A DNA stretch of 64,000 nt, from positions 124,001-188,000 of the forward strand of contig NZ_VTGY01000003.1 of the NCBI RefSeq assembly GCF_009729075.1. The letters are read 5' to 3'. The notes under the pieces are model-generated. The model searched no databases, was not told the origin of the DNA, and was given only the letters and a program-made list of their open reading frames with translations. Origin of the DNA: Mycolicibacterium sp. CBMA 226. GTDB lineage: Bacteria; Actinomycetota; Actinomycetes; Mycobacteriales; Mycobacteriaceae. Shown here one piece after another: positions 26,763 to 34,222 of the stretch; position 1 is the stretch's first letter, and every line of letters starts with the position of its first letter. The position numbers were made by a program, and so were the translations under genes.

Positions 26763-26787
26763 GTTTGGGCTGGAGCCACACGGGAAA
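26763..26787 (+). promoter_or_regulatory. Weak SigF-like promoter of DoxX gene
   Basis: GTTT (26763-26766), 15-base spacer, GGGAAA (26782-26787), which departs from GGGTAT at the conserved T. ATG 26798 follows 10 bases later, the same geometry as the other sites in this region. Confidence 0.4.
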
Positions 26788-26797
26788 TCCCTGCCCC

Positions 26798-27547
26798 ATG
26801 ATCATTCGTAGGATCGCCCGACCGCTATTGGCCATCGCCTTCATCGGACAGGGCGTCGAAACCCTGTTGAACACCGACTCCGGTGCCGATGCCGTACGCC
26901 CCGCGCTCGACGGCCTGAAGGACCTGCCGGATCCCGTCGCACGCAACGTGCCGTCCAACGCCGTCGCTGTGGCGCGAGCCACCGCGGCCGCCCAGGTCGC
27001 CGGTGGGTTGCTGCTCGCCACCGGACGCATTCCGCGCGTGGCTTCGGCGGTGCTCGCGGCGACGGTGATTCCCGCAAACCTGGGCAACCACATGTTCTGG
27101 GCCGAGGACGATCCAGAAGCCAAGGCCGCCAAACGCCGGGGCTTCCTGGCCGACCTCAGCCTGCTCGGCGGTCTGATCCTCGCCTCGGCGGATACCGCCG
27201 GGAAGCCGTCGCTGGGCTGGCGCGGACGGCGGGCGGCTCAGCGGGCCGCAGAGACATTCTCGTCGACGGTGCCGTCCAGAACAGAAGTCGCGCTCGCCCG
27301 GATGCCGGAATTGGGCGAGAAGGTGGGCCATGGCGTCCAAACCGGATTTGAGCACGGTCGCGAACTCGCCGGCGTCGCACTCGAGAAACTGGAAGACGGC
27401 CTCGAAAAGGCCGCCCCGTATGCGGAGTCCGCCTACCGGAAAGCCAGCGCCCGTGCCTCGGAGTTGGCCGACACCGCACGAGAGCAGGCGAGCGAATTGG
27501 CCAGCACAGCAGTCACTACTGCGAAGAAGGCGAAAGCCCGGGCCTGA
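26798..27547 (+). CDS. DoxX family membrane protein with Ala-rich helical C-terminus
   Basis: Protein of 249 residues. The first 130 residues form the four-helix DoxX membrane domain (IARPLLAIAFIGQGVETLLN, AQVAGGLLLATGRIPRVAS, LAATVIPANLGNHMFW, LADLSLLGGLILASAD). The last 120 are hydrophilic and helical (KLEDGLEKAAPYAESAYRKASARASELADTA...), resembling coiled-coil or LEA-like repeats. Mycobacterial DoxX works with superoxide dismutase and a thiol-dependent partner in a membrane oxidoreductase complex. ATG 26798 (MIIRRIARP) is chosen since the preceding eleven codons lie in promoter-like DNA. The stop codon sits in the loop of a terminator hairpin. Confidence 0.85.
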   Translation: MIIRRIARPLLAIAFIGQGVETLLNTDSGADAVRPALDGLKDLPDPVARNVPSNAVAVARATAAAQVAGGLLLATGRIPRVASAVLAATVIPANLGNHMFWAEDDPEAKAAKRRGFLADLSLLGGLILASADTAGKPSLGWRGRRAAQRAAETFSSTVPSRTEVALARMPELGEKVGHGVQTGFEHGRELAGVALEKLEDGLEKAAPYAESAYRKASARASELADTAREQASELASTAVTTAKKAKARA

Positions 27548-27563
27548 AGCCCGGGCTTTCGCC
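27529..27563. terminator. Bidirectional terminator hairpin, 15-bp perfect stem
   Basis: GGCGAAAGCCCGGGC (27529-27543) and its exact complement (27549-27563) surround the loop CTGAA, which contains the DoxX TGA stop. The convergent DUF6131 gene ends 13 bases away, so the hairpin can serve both. No long T-tract, as usual in mycobacteria. Confidence 0.75.
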
Positions 27564-27575
27564 CCCTCGCTTGCG

Positions 27576-27731
27576 TCAATACCAGTAACGGCGCCCGGCA
27601 ACGGCATGGCCGGCCGCCCCGAGGAGCCAGAAGATCGCGCCCACCACGACGAGCACGATGCCCAGGACCCACAGCAGATACACGTTGAAGACGAAGCCCA
27701 AGATGAGCAGGACTACTCCCAAAGCAATCAT
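27576..27731 (-). CDS. DUF6131 family small membrane protein
   Basis: A 51-residue, almost wholly hydrophobic protein starting MIALGVVLLILGFVFNVYLLW, with a second membrane segment VLGIVLVVVGAIFWLLG and a short basic-aromatic tail AVAGRRYWY. This layout matches the mycobacterial/actinobacterial DUF6131 family, whose function is unknown. ATG 27731 lies 18 bases after the stop of the upstream small membrane protein gene, so both probably form one mRNA from the SigF-type promoter at 28014-28038. Very short; supported by family resemblance and context. Confidence 0.75.
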   Translation of the reverse strand: MIALGVVLLILGFVFNVYLLWVLGIVLVVVGAIFWLLGAAGHAVAGRRYWY

Positions 27732-27749
27732 GATGATCGTTTCCTTATC

Positions 27750-27971
27750 TCACGCGGTTGCCCGCATCGAACTTGGTTGTGGCAGTCGGCAATCGACGAC
27801 CTTCGGATTGACCCCGGCGTAGTTCAACGGCCCGGCTACCACGGTCAGCGCGATACGCCCTGCCGAGCCGCAGCTGGTGTCGCCGCCGCGGAAATAATCG
27901 CGCTGCCACGCGGCCAGTACGCCGACAAGCAGCCAGACCACCACGATGACGCCCACGCTTCCTCGCAACAT
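27750..27971 (-). CDS. Small single-pass membrane or exported protein, unknown
   Basis: A 73-residue protein with an N-terminal hydrophobic segment (MLRGSVGVIVVVWLLVGVLAAWQRDYF) that could be a membrane anchor or uncleaved signal, followed by a short extracytoplasmic part with two Cys (TSCGSAG, VDCRLP) that could form a disulfide, and the phrase VVAGPLNYAGVNPKV. Similar small proteins occur in other mycobacteria without assigned function. ATG 27971 is chosen over the frame start at 28004 because of the GGAGGAG ribosome site directly upstream. First gene of a two-gene unit with DUF6131. Confidence 0.7.
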   Translation of the reverse strand: MLRGSVGVIVVVWLLVGVLAAWQRDYFRGGDTSCGSAGRIALTVVAGPLNYAGVNPKVVDCRLPQPSSMRATA

Positions 27972-28013
27972 GGCTCCTCCTACAGAAGACCCCTCTGGTC
28001 TCACCGGAAGGAG

Positions 28014-28038
28014 TACCCATGCGAGGGAAATGGCAAAC
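28014..28038 (-). promoter_or_regulatory. SigF-type promoter of small membrane protein / DUF6131 unit
   Basis: Minus-strand GTTT (28038-28035), 16-base spacer, GGGTA (28018-28014). ATG 27971 lies 42 bases downstream. Confidence 0.75.
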
Positions 28039-28060
28039 TAACTAACGCGCAAGAAAGCGA

Positions 28061-28076
28061 AAGCCCGAGCGGGCTT
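28061..28076 (-). terminator. Hairpin at the end of the nucleotidyltransferase gene
   Basis: Minus-strand AAGCCCG-CT-CGGGCTT followed by TCGCTTTCTT; perfect 7-bp arms. It overlaps the TAA stop (28075-28077). The T-rich tail supports intrinsic termination. Confidence 0.5.
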
Positions 28077-28623
28077 ACCGGTCCAGCCGAAGGCGTGCCG
28101 CCAGCTCCAGGAATGCCATCGCAAAGTCGTTCCCGGCCGCCAGCTCTCGAATTCGTGGCCAATCCAGCTGCTCACGGACTGCCCGTACCGCCGGCAGCAG
28201 TGGCGCGAAGTCACAGTGATGCTCATTGAGGGTCAGCAGCTTCTGGGTGATCACCGCATCAGGGGTCAGTACCGGCATCAAGATGGCCAGCACATCACGT
28301 ATGACGGCCCCGGCGAGCAGACCGGAGTCCACGGGCACACCGTTCAGCCGGTGTAGGACATCGACCAGGACGCCGTCGAAGTACGCTTTGAACAGCCAGT
28401 CTTCGGGTGTGCGCTCGACGTCGAATCCGTTCTGCCCCAAGATGTTCACCGCCGCCTCGGTGTCCCGCTCGGGAACGACGAAGTCGACATCGTGATCGGG
28501 TTCCGGTGCGCCGTGGACCCACAGGGCGTAGCTGCCGGCAAGGGCGAAACTCTGGCCGTTCGCCTTGAAGGCACTCGCCGCGGCGCGCAGTGCATTTCGG
28601 AGTGTCGCGCGTTCAGGGCACAT
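28075..28623 (-). CDS. Nucleotidyltransferase-fold protein (MNT/NTP_transf-like)
   Basis: Protein of 182 residues with the minimal nucleotidyltransferase signature: LAGSYALWVHGAPEPD (GS motif about 30) then DHDVDFVVP (DxD about 46-48), and a helical C-terminal part. Related families include antitoxin MNT proteins, aminoglycoside-type and AbiEii-like transferases; the substrate is unknown. The start ATG 28623 is the first Met before the conserved region; longer readings overlap the divergent EEP gene. It lacks an adjacent HEPN or toxin partner, so a toxin-antitoxin role is not supported. Confidence 0.72.
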   Translation of the reverse strand: MCPERATLRNALRAAASAFKANGQSFALAGSYALWVHGAPEPDHDVDFVVPERDTEAAVNILGQNGFDVERTPEDWLFKAYFDGVLVDVLHRLNGVPVDSGLLAGAVIRDVLAILMPVLTPDAVITQKLLTLNEHHCDFAPLLPAVRAVREQLDWPRIRELAAGNDFAMAFLELAARLRLDR

Positions 28624-28669
28624 GACGGACCGAGCAATCAAAGCCGGCATTCGGGGGTATCGGGTCACC

Positions 28670-29443
28670 ATGACTTCGATGCGTCTCGCGACCTTCAACA
28701 TCCTGCACGGCCGCACCGTCGGCGACGGCGTCCATCTCGACAGACTTCGCCGCAGCATCAGCATCCTCGACCCGGACGTCTTGGCACTGCAGGAAGTGGA
28801 CTTCGACCAATCGCGTTCCGGCCGAGCGGATCTGACCGCCATCGCGGCTGACGTGATGAACGCGGTCTCGCACCGGTTCGTCGCCGCCATCACCGGCACG
28901 CCCGGTGCGACCTGGATCGCAGCCACTGGCGAAGAGCAGCCGGAATCGGCGGCCTACGGCATCTCCCTGCTGTCGCGTTACCCGGCGACCAGCTGGCAGG
29001 TGCTCCGGCTGCCCCGGATACCGACGCGCTTTCCGATGTATCTGCCGGTCCCCGGAAGAGTGATGATCGTGCACGAAGAGCCCCGCGCAGCTGTCCTCGC
29101 ACGGCTCGATACGCCGTTGGGCGCCATGACGATCGCCGGCACCCACTTGTCTTTCGTACCCGGCTGGAATCGGCATCAACTGCGACAATTGGCCCGCACG
29201 CTCCGCGCGCTGCCGGGGCCGCACGTCATCGCCGGAGACTTGAACATGGCGACAGGCCCAGCGGTGCGCTGGTCGGGCATGCGTCCGCTGGTGTGCGCCG
29301 ACACCTTCCCGGCCGAGGCACCAGCTCAGCAACTCGACCATCTTCTCACGGACGATCGGCAGCTGGCCGTGCTCCGACACGCCACCCCGGAGGTGGAACT
29401 CTCGGATCACCGTCCCTTGGCTGTCACCGTGACCCGGCATTGA
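28670..29443 (+). CDS. Endonuclease/exonuclease/phosphatase family protein
   Basis: Metal-dependent phosphoesterase of the EEP superfamily, 257 residues. Characteristic motifs: RLATFNILHG near the N-terminus (Asn metal ligand), LDPDVLALQEVDFDQSR with catalytic Glu near 40, GTHLSF near 163, AGDLNMATG near 190 (D-x-N) and LSDHRPLAVTV with the catalytic Asp-His near 248. Could act on nucleic acid, sphingomyelin-like or inositol phosphates; the sequence does not distinguish them. No signal peptide, so cytoplasmic. ATG 28670 or 28679 are both possible starts. Divergent from the nucleotidyltransferase gene with 46 bases between. Confidence 0.85.
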   Translation: MTSMRLATFNILHGRTVGDGVHLDRLRRSISILDPDVLALQEVDFDQSRSGRADLTAIAADVMNAVSHRFVAAITGTPGATWIAATGEEQPESAAYGISLLSRYPATSWQVLRLPRIPTRFPMYLPVPGRVMIVHEEPRAAVLARLDTPLGAMTIAGTHLSFVPGWNRHQLRQLARTLRALPGPHVIAGDLNMATGPAVRWSGMRPLVCADTFPAEAPAQQLDHLLTDDRQLAVLRHATPEVELSDHRPLAVTVTRH

Positions 29444-29508
29444 GGGTTGTTACCCGTTCCCGCCGGCAGCAAAACGGTCCACGTCGCGTGGCGTTACCGT
29501 TTCGATGC

Positions 29509-29534
29509 GTTTGCCCGTGCCGCATCGCGGTTAT
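29509..29534 (+). promoter_or_regulatory. SigF-like promoter of methyltransferase-CDGSH unit
   Basis: GTTT (29509-29512), 16-base spacer, GGTTAT (29529-29534), one mismatch to GGGTAT. ATG 29567 is 32 bases downstream behind GAGAGGAAG. Confidence 0.5.
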
Positions 29535-29566
29535 ATCGGAGAGGTTGAATCCAGAGAGGAAGCCCG

Positions 29567-30244
29567 ATGCTGAGCTCCGAAATCTCGCCTGAGTGCGCAA
29601 ACGTCTATCTGCCGCAATATGATTCGCGACTGTTGATCGATACCATGCACCGCTGCTGTCATCCGGCGGGTATGCGGGTCGCGGACCTGTGTACCGGCAG
29701 CGGGGTGGCGGCGATTGCTGCGGCCGATGCCGGAGCGGACAGCGTGGTCGCCTTCGACACGTCGCCCGCCGCCATTTCGGCAGCGCGTACGAACGCGCGA
29801 CTCGCCTCTTGCCCGATCGATGCGCGGCTTGGCTCTTGGTCGGCGGCCCTCGAACTCGAACCGTTCGACCTGGTGCTGTGCAACCCGCCGTACGTGCCGG
29901 AGCCGGCGAACCGCGAACCGGCGATCGTCGGCGCCGGTGGTCCACCCACATCCTTCAATGGCGGTCCCGACGGCAGGCTCATCCTCGATCCGCTCTGCGC
30001 CGCAGCGCCCGCGCTGCTCAAGCGCGGCGGAACAGCACTCATCGTCCAATCCGAGTTCGCCGATGTCGCGAGCAGCGTCACGGCATTGCGAGACGGCGGG
30101 CTTCGGGTTGATGTGGTGGGTCGCCGGACCATCGCATTCGGGCCCGTGATGACCGCTCGGGCACGCTGGTTGGAGAACACCGGTCGATTGACGCCCGGAC
30201 GACGCACCGAGGAACTGGTCGCCATCAAGGCGGTAAAGCCATGA
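29567..30244 (+). CDS. HemK/PrmC-like class I methyltransferase
   Basis: S-adenosylmethionine-dependent methyltransferase of 225 residues. SAM motif DLCTGSGVAAIAAA (about 40-53) and the catalytic NPPYVPEP (about 105-112) are those of the HemK/Mtq2 group, which methylates the side-chain nitrogen of glutamine in release factors. The true PrmC lies elsewhere in mycobacterial genomes, so this is a paralogue whose target is unknown. Its stop overlaps the ATG of the CDGSH gene, so the two are translationally coupled; homologous methyltransferase-CDGSH pairs suggest a shared stress-related job, but that is inference. Confidence 0.82.
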   Translation: MLSSEISPECANVYLPQYDSRLLIDTMHRCCHPAGMRVADLCTGSGVAAIAAADAGADSVVAFDTSPAAISAARTNARLASCPIDARLGSWSAALELEPFDLVLCNPPYVPEPANREPAIVGAGGPPTSFNGGPDGRLILDPLCAAAPALLKRGGTALIVQSEFADVASSVTALRDGGLRVDVVGRRTIAFGPVMTARARWLENTGRLTPGRRTEELVAIKAVKP

Positions 30245-30477
30245 GTTCCGGCCGTAGATCCGTGCGAATCGTGCCCCGCGGCCCGATGTTGGTCCAGGGC
30301 CCCGTCGAAGTCGAACTCGACGACGGAAGAGTCTTCTGCTCAGACCGGTTCGTGGTGGCCATCTGTTGTTGCCAGCGCAGCAAGACCTATCCGTGGTGCG
30401 ACACCAGTCATCGGCGGCAGACCAGGTCTGCCGCCGATGACAGGCGCCGCGGGGACAATCAGGCACACCCCACTTGA
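30241..30477 (+). CDS. CDGSH iron-sulfur domain protein
   Basis: Small 78-residue 2Fe-2S protein. The cluster ligands are in ICCCQRSKTYPWCDTSH: CxC...CDxSH, i.e. three Cys and one His, the mitoNEET-type ligand set that gives a redox- and pH-labile cluster. N-terminal RIVPRGPMLVQGPVEVELDDGR is typical of bacterial CDGSH proteins. ATG overlaps the methyltransferase stop (ATGA). The 3' end overlaps the convergent sigma-factor gene by 19 bases. Likely electron transfer or iron/redox sensing. Confidence 0.88.
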   Translation: MSSGRRSVRIVPRGPMLVQGPVEVELDDGRVFCSDRFVVAICCCQRSKTYPWCDTSHRRQTRSAADDRRRGDNQAHPT

Positions 30478-31328
30478 GTTCGCAGGTCCCGCAAAGTGCG
30501 GTCCAGTATCCGTGAGACGTGCATCTGCGATACGCCGATCGAGTCGGCGATCTGCCTCTGCGTCATCGCGCCGAAGTATCGGAGATAGAGCACCCTCTGC
30601 TCGCGCTGCGGCAGCGCGGCCAACAAGGATCGCACCGATTCGCGATCGGTGACGCGGTCGAAACCGGTATCCACGTCACCCAGTGAGTCACCGAGCGCTT
30701 GCGCCCGCGAGTCTTCATCGCTGACGCTCACGTCCAGCGACTGCGGTTGGTACGCCTTGGCAGCCACGATGCTCTCGACCACCTGGCCACGATCGATGTC
30801 CAGCTCGTCGGCGAGTTCGTCGACGGTTGGTGCTCTTCTCAGATCATTCGTCAAATATGCCGTCGCACAGGCGATGTCATGCTGGCGGTCGCGAATCCTC
30901 CTCGGCACATGCACTTTCCATCCGTAGTCACGGAAGTATCGGCGCAACTCCCCCATCATCGTGGGCAGGGCGAATGCCACGAATCGCGATCCCCGCGATG
31001 GATCGAATCTGTTTATCGCCTGCAGCAGCCCCACCCGGGCAACCTGGGTCAGATCTTCGAGATTCTCACCTCGGCGATCGAAGTGGCGAGCCACCCGGTC
31101 CGCCAGCGGGCAGCACCGCAGCACGATGCGTTCGAGTTGACGGGCATAGGTGTCCGAGTCGGGCGGCAATTGACGTAGCACCGCGATCATCGTGACCACA
31201 TCTGCGTATTCGTCATGACTTTGATCGAACTCGGGAATTTCGGTGGGATTCGATCCTGCTTCAACTGCGCCGGCCGCAACCGGCACGCTCGCGCCACGAA
31301 AATTGTTTTCCAACACAGAAACGGACAT
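30459..31328 (-). CDS. SigF/SigB-type RNA polymerase sigma factor
   Basis: Group 3 sigma factor of 289 residues of the SigF/SigB/SigG family. Region 2 lies at about 82-135 (RRGENLEDLTQVARVGLLQAI...FAFALPTMMGELRRYFRD pattern), region 3 at about 145-200 and region 4 at about 235-285 with helix-turn-helix MTQRQIADSIGVSQMHVSRIL. It carries an N-terminal extension of about 50 residues. It is embedded among genes with SigF-type promoters and a UsfY-like gene, yet no RsbW-type anti-sigma factor or antagonist is adjacent, so it is either a second SigF paralogue or controlled in trans. No SigF-type promoter is evident upstream of itself. ATG 31328. Confidence 0.9.
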   Translation of the reverse strand: MSVSVLENNFRGASVPVAAGAVEAGSNPTEIPEFDQSHDEYADVVTMIAVLRQLPPDSDTYARQLERIVLRCCPLADRVARHFDRRGENLEDLTQVARVGLLQAINRFDPSRGSRFVAFALPTMMGELRRYFRDYGWKVHVPRRIRDRQHDIACATAYLTNDLRRAPTVDELADELDIDRGQVVESIVAAKAYQPQSLDVSVSDEDSRAQALGDSLGDVDTGFDRVTDRESVRSLLAALPQREQRVLYLRYFGAMTQRQIADSIGVSQMHVSRILDRTLRDLRTQVGCA

Positions 31329-31685
31329 GCAGCACCCCTTTCCAGGGTGTTACAGCACGCACGACATCACGGATTTACGACATTGACAGTTACGAGAACG
31401 CGTGGGTCGGTGACGTGCTGTTTTCCGCCTTCCCGGCGGAACGGCAATCTGCCGAAGTCAAGCCCAACCGCAATTGGCGAATCCCGGGAATGGAGGCCCC
31501 GATCTGGACCTGATTCACGCGCCGAGCTGCAGTCTCTCGACTCACACCGCTTTTGGCTAAGCGGCCACGCTGTAGCAGCGTCGTGCTTCTCACAGTACAC
31601 GCGGCCACACCTCCCCACCACCGGAATGGCGATGTGCTTTCTGTGTGGAGGTCTGACGTCGAGCTGACGGAACGGCGCCAGAAGG
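31329..31685. other. Non-coding gap between sigma factor and TPP enzyme genes
   Basis: About 357 bases upstream of the sigma-factor gene and downstream of the TPP-enzyme gene. Short frames on both strands lack protein-like composition. I see no SigF-type site, tRNA or clear terminator. A short inverted element around 31330-31350 (AACACCCT / AGGGGTG-like, beside the sigma ATG) may belong to its leader. This stretch must contain the sigma-factor promoter. Confidence 0.4.
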
Positions 31686-33470
31686 CTAGCGCGGGATGAG
31701 CTCCTGGGCTTTTGTTTTGAGCCCCTGATACACCAGGTGCCAGCCATTGGGATCACCCTTGAGAACTGCGGCAGTCATGTCCTTGATCTGTTCGTAAGTG
31801 GCATGCGGGGGTATGGGCGGCACTTCGGGGTCGCACCTCACATCGAGCACCACCGGATGGTCGGCCGCCAGCGCCGTGTCCCAAGCCGCACCGAGACGAT
31901 CCGGGCTGTCGACAGTGATGCCCTCCAACCCCATGGCACAAGCGATCTCGGCATACGAGACATCAGGCAACGTCTGCGACGGCAGGAATTTCGGCGAGCC
32001 GCCCATCGCCCGCAGCTCCCACGTGACTTGATTGAGATCGCCGTTGTGGAAGACGCACACCACGAGGCGCGGATCAGCCCACTGCGACTGGTAGCGCTTG
32101 ATGGTCAGTAGCTCGGCCATCCCGTTCATCTGCATTGCGCCGTCACCGACGAGCGCAACCACCGGCCGCTCCGGATGCGCGAACTTCGCTCCGATCGCAT
32201 ACGGCACACCGGGACCCATTGTGGCGAGAGTGCCTGACAGTGAACCGCGCATGTCGCCGCGGAACTTGAGGCACCGCGCGTACCAATTGGTGGATGAGCC
32301 CGAGTCGGCCGTCACGATGGCGTTCGGCGGTATTCGTTGCGATAGCTCCCACGCGATCCGCATCGGGTTCACCGGGCGGGCGGACAACATGCATTGCCGT
32401 TCGATGGTCTCCCACCAGCGAGACACATTGTGCTCGAAGGTATCTCGCCACGTCCGCTCTGATTTGGACTCGACCAGCGGTAACAGCGCGGTGAGTGCCG
32501 CGCCCGCGTCGGCAACGATGTTCACCTCGGTCGGGTAACGCATACCGATGGCGGTTCCGTCGATGTCGATCTGAATCGCACGCGCCTGCCCGAACTTCGG
32601 CAGGAATTGGCTGTAGGGAAAGTTCGACCCGATGATCAGCAGGGTGTCGCAGTCGCGCATCATCTCGTAGCTCGGCCGTGAACCGAGCAGCCCGATGGAA
32701 CCGGTGACATACGGCAGGTCGTCGGTCAGGACGTCCTTGCCCAGCAGCGCCTTGGCCACCCCGGCCCCCGTCTTGTCGGCGAGTTCGCGCACCTGATCGG
32801 CAGCGCCGCGGGCACCCTGGCCAACCAGAATCGCCACGCGCGCACCGGCATTGAGCACGTCGGCGGCCTTCCGAATTTGTTCGTTCTGCGGATTCACCGT
32901 AGGCGGCACATACTGCGGATCGCTCGACGGCACCTGCTTGAACTCATGCTCGGGCGCCTCGTACGGCTGCTCCTGCAGGTCCGAGGGAATCACCAGCGCT
33001 GTGGGTGCCCGCCGCGCCAGCGCTATACGGATCGCCCGGTCAAGTGCGTTGGGTAGCTGGTTGGCGACATTGACCTCGACCAGATACTCACTGGCCACAT
33101 CCTTGTAGAGACTCTGCAGATCGACTTCCTGCTGGTAACTTCCGCCCATCGCACTACGCGCCGTCTGACCCACGATAGCCACCACGGGCACGCGGTCGAG
33201 CTTCGCGTCGTACAGGCCGTTGAGCAAGTGAATGGCACCCGGGCCCGACGTCGCCATACAGACGCCAACCGCACCACCGAATTTCGCGTATCCGGTGGCG
33301 GCGAACGCCGCCATCTCCTCATGCCGGGTCTGAATGAATTGCGGCTCATCGTTACTCCGACCGAAAGCCGCGACGATTCCGTTGATGCCGTCACCGGGAT
33401 AGGCGAATACATGCCGGACCTGCCATCGCCTCAGGCGCTCCAGAAGATAGTCCCCAACAGTCGTCGTCAT
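31686..33470 (-). CDS. Thiamine-diphosphate-dependent enzyme, pyruvate oxidase (PoxB)-like
   Basis: TPP enzyme of 594 residues in the acetolactate synthase/pyruvate oxidase family. The N-terminal PYR domain has HVFAYPGDGINGIVAAF and the catalytic Glu in TRHEEMAAFAATGYAKFGG (about 50); the central domain binds FAD/ADP; the C-terminal PP domain has GDGAMQMNG...NGDLNQVTWE (about 425-465), the GDG-N Mg-TPP motif. It probably decarboxylates pyruvate or another 2-oxo acid, feeding electrons to the membrane or to O2, as PoxB does in stationary phase. ATG 33470 follows a GGGAGG ribosome site. A SigF-type promoter lies 46-69 bases upstream, divergent from another. Confidence 0.88.
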   Translation of the reverse strand: MTTTVGDYLLERLRRWQVRHVFAYPGDGINGIVAAFGRSNDEPQFIQTRHEEMAAFAATGYAKFGGAVGVCMATSGPGAIHLLNGLYDAKLDRVPVVAIVGQTARSAMGGSYQQEVDLQSLYKDVASEYLVEVNVANQLPNALDRAIRIALARRAPTALVIPSDLQEQPYEAPEHEFKQVPSSDPQYVPPTVNPQNEQIRKAADVLNAGARVAILVGQGARGAADQVRELADKTGAGVAKALLGKDVLTDDLPYVTGSIGLLGSRPSYEMMRDCDTLLIIGSNFPYSQFLPKFGQARAIQIDIDGTAIGMRYPTEVNIVADAGAALTALLPLVESKSERTWRDTFEHNVSRWWETIERQCMLSARPVNPMRIAWELSQRIPPNAIVTADSGSSTNWYARCLKFRGDMRGSLSGTLATMGPGVPYAIGAKFAHPERPVVALVGDGAMQMNGMAELLTIKRYQSQWADPRLVVCVFHNGDLNQVTWELRAMGGSPKFLPSQTLPDVSYAEIACAMGLEGITVDSPDRLGAAWDTALAADHPVVLDVRCDPEVPPIPPHATYEQIKDMTAAVLKGDPNGWHLVYQGLKTKAQELIPR

Positions 33471-33515
33471 GCGGCCTCCCATGGCTTGCGTGTCTTCTCG
33501 TCGATGCAGGTCAGG

Positions 33516-33539
33516 TACCCCGGGGGTGCCTGACGAAAC
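33516..33539 (-). promoter_or_regulatory. SigF-type promoter of PoxB-like gene
   Basis: Minus-strand GTTT (33539-33536), 15-base spacer, GGGTA (33520-33516). Its -35 lies only 4 bases from the -35 of the divergent promoter. Confidence 0.78.
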
Positions 33540-33543
33540 GCGG

Positions 33544-33568
33544 GTTTGGCGAGTCAGACCGCCGGGTA
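33544..33568 (+). promoter_or_regulatory. SigF-type promoter of the DUF6328 operon
   Basis: Plus-strand GGGTTT with GTTT at 33544-33547, 16-base spacer, GGGTA (33564-33568). Drives the three-gene unit starting at 33616. Confidence 0.8.
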
Positions 33569-33615
33569 CGACAACCCACAGACCAAGGAAGCCAGCCGAC
33601 TACCGGGAGGTGTTG

Positions 33616-33987
33616 ATGTCCGAGGTCCAGGCCGGGGCGATCGCACAACGTGATGCAGACGCACAGCGAGGCGAACACCGGCGACGCACCATCACCAACT
33701 GGGTACTCGCTGCCCTCACGGTGCCGGGCGCCCTGGCCATCATCCTGTATCAGTACGCACAGGTCCTCGCGACGGCGGGCTGTCCCGAACGCACCTGCGC
33801 CAAGCTCGGCCCGAGCCCCTTCGTGTTCGGGCTCATCGAGTACGGCGCGCCCGTCATCGCCGTCCTGGCCGTGGCATTGTCCTTCGTGACCGCCCGCGCC
33901 CGCTACGGCATCGTCGTACCGCTGATCGCCTGGGTCCTGCTGATCACCGGATTCGCGGTGCTGACGTTCACCTTCGAAACTCCCTGA
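33616..33987 (+). CDS. Membrane protein of unknown function (three predicted helices)
   Basis: A 123-residue protein: polar N-terminus (MSEVQAGAIAQRDADAQRGEHRRRT), membrane segments at about 31-50 (WVLAALTVPGALAIILYQYAQV), 68-90 (FGLIEYGAPVIAVLAVALSFV) and 96-118 (IVVPLIAWVLLITGFAVLTF). A Cys pair between the first two helices (GCPERTCAKLG) may form an extracytoplasmic disulfide. No named family recognised. ATG 33616 follows GGGAGG. First gene of a SigF-type operon with a 72-residue protein and DUF6328. Confidence 0.7.
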   Translation: MSEVQAGAIAQRDADAQRGEHRRRTITNWVLAALTVPGALAIILYQYAQVLATAGCPERTCAKLGPSPFVFGLIEYGAPVIAVLAVALSFVTARARYGIVVPLIAWVLLITGFAVLTFTFETP

Positions 33988-34003
33988 GCAGCAAGGGATT
34001 CAG

Positions 34004-34222
34004 ATGACTGCCAGCGCGAAAGACGACGTCATAGAGGCCGCCGCGGTTACAGAGGGTGACCTCATCGAGGACCCAGCGGGAGGCCGTTGGCTGACCGTCC
34101 AGGAAATACAGGTCATTTCGGCAAAAGGCGACGGCATCTTCAGCTTTTACGGTGCCGGACCCGACGACCGCATCACCGTTACCGGTGCCGAGAAGATGAG
34201 GCGCAGGAAGCGACGTAACTGA
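34004..34222 (+). CDS. Hypothetical protein, 72 residues
   Basis: Small soluble protein with a compact beta-rich look (GDLIEDPAGGRWLTVQEIQVISAKGDGIFSFY split by turns; RITVTGAEKMRRRKRRN at the end). The pattern suggests a small SH3-like or beta-barrel fold with a basic tail, possibly nucleic-acid binding, but I recognise no family. It starts 16 bases after the previous gene with an AAGGG ribosome site, and its TGA overlaps the ATG of the DUF6328 gene, so it is translated with that membrane protein. Confidence 0.65.
   Translation: MTASAKDDVIEAAAVTEGDLIEDPAGGRWLTVQEIQVISAKGDGIFSFYGAGPDDRITVTGAEKMRRRKRRN

Noticed and set aside
28075..28623. MNT-type antitoxin of a toxin-antitoxin pair
   Set aside because: No HEPN or other toxin gene is adjacent; the neighbours are an EEP hydrolase on the other strand and a terminator.
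31329..31685. Small gene or RNA in the sigma factor upstream gap
   Set aside because: Short frames such as MCFLCGGLTSS (about 31632) have no ribosome site or family, and I see no clear structured RNA beyond short stems.
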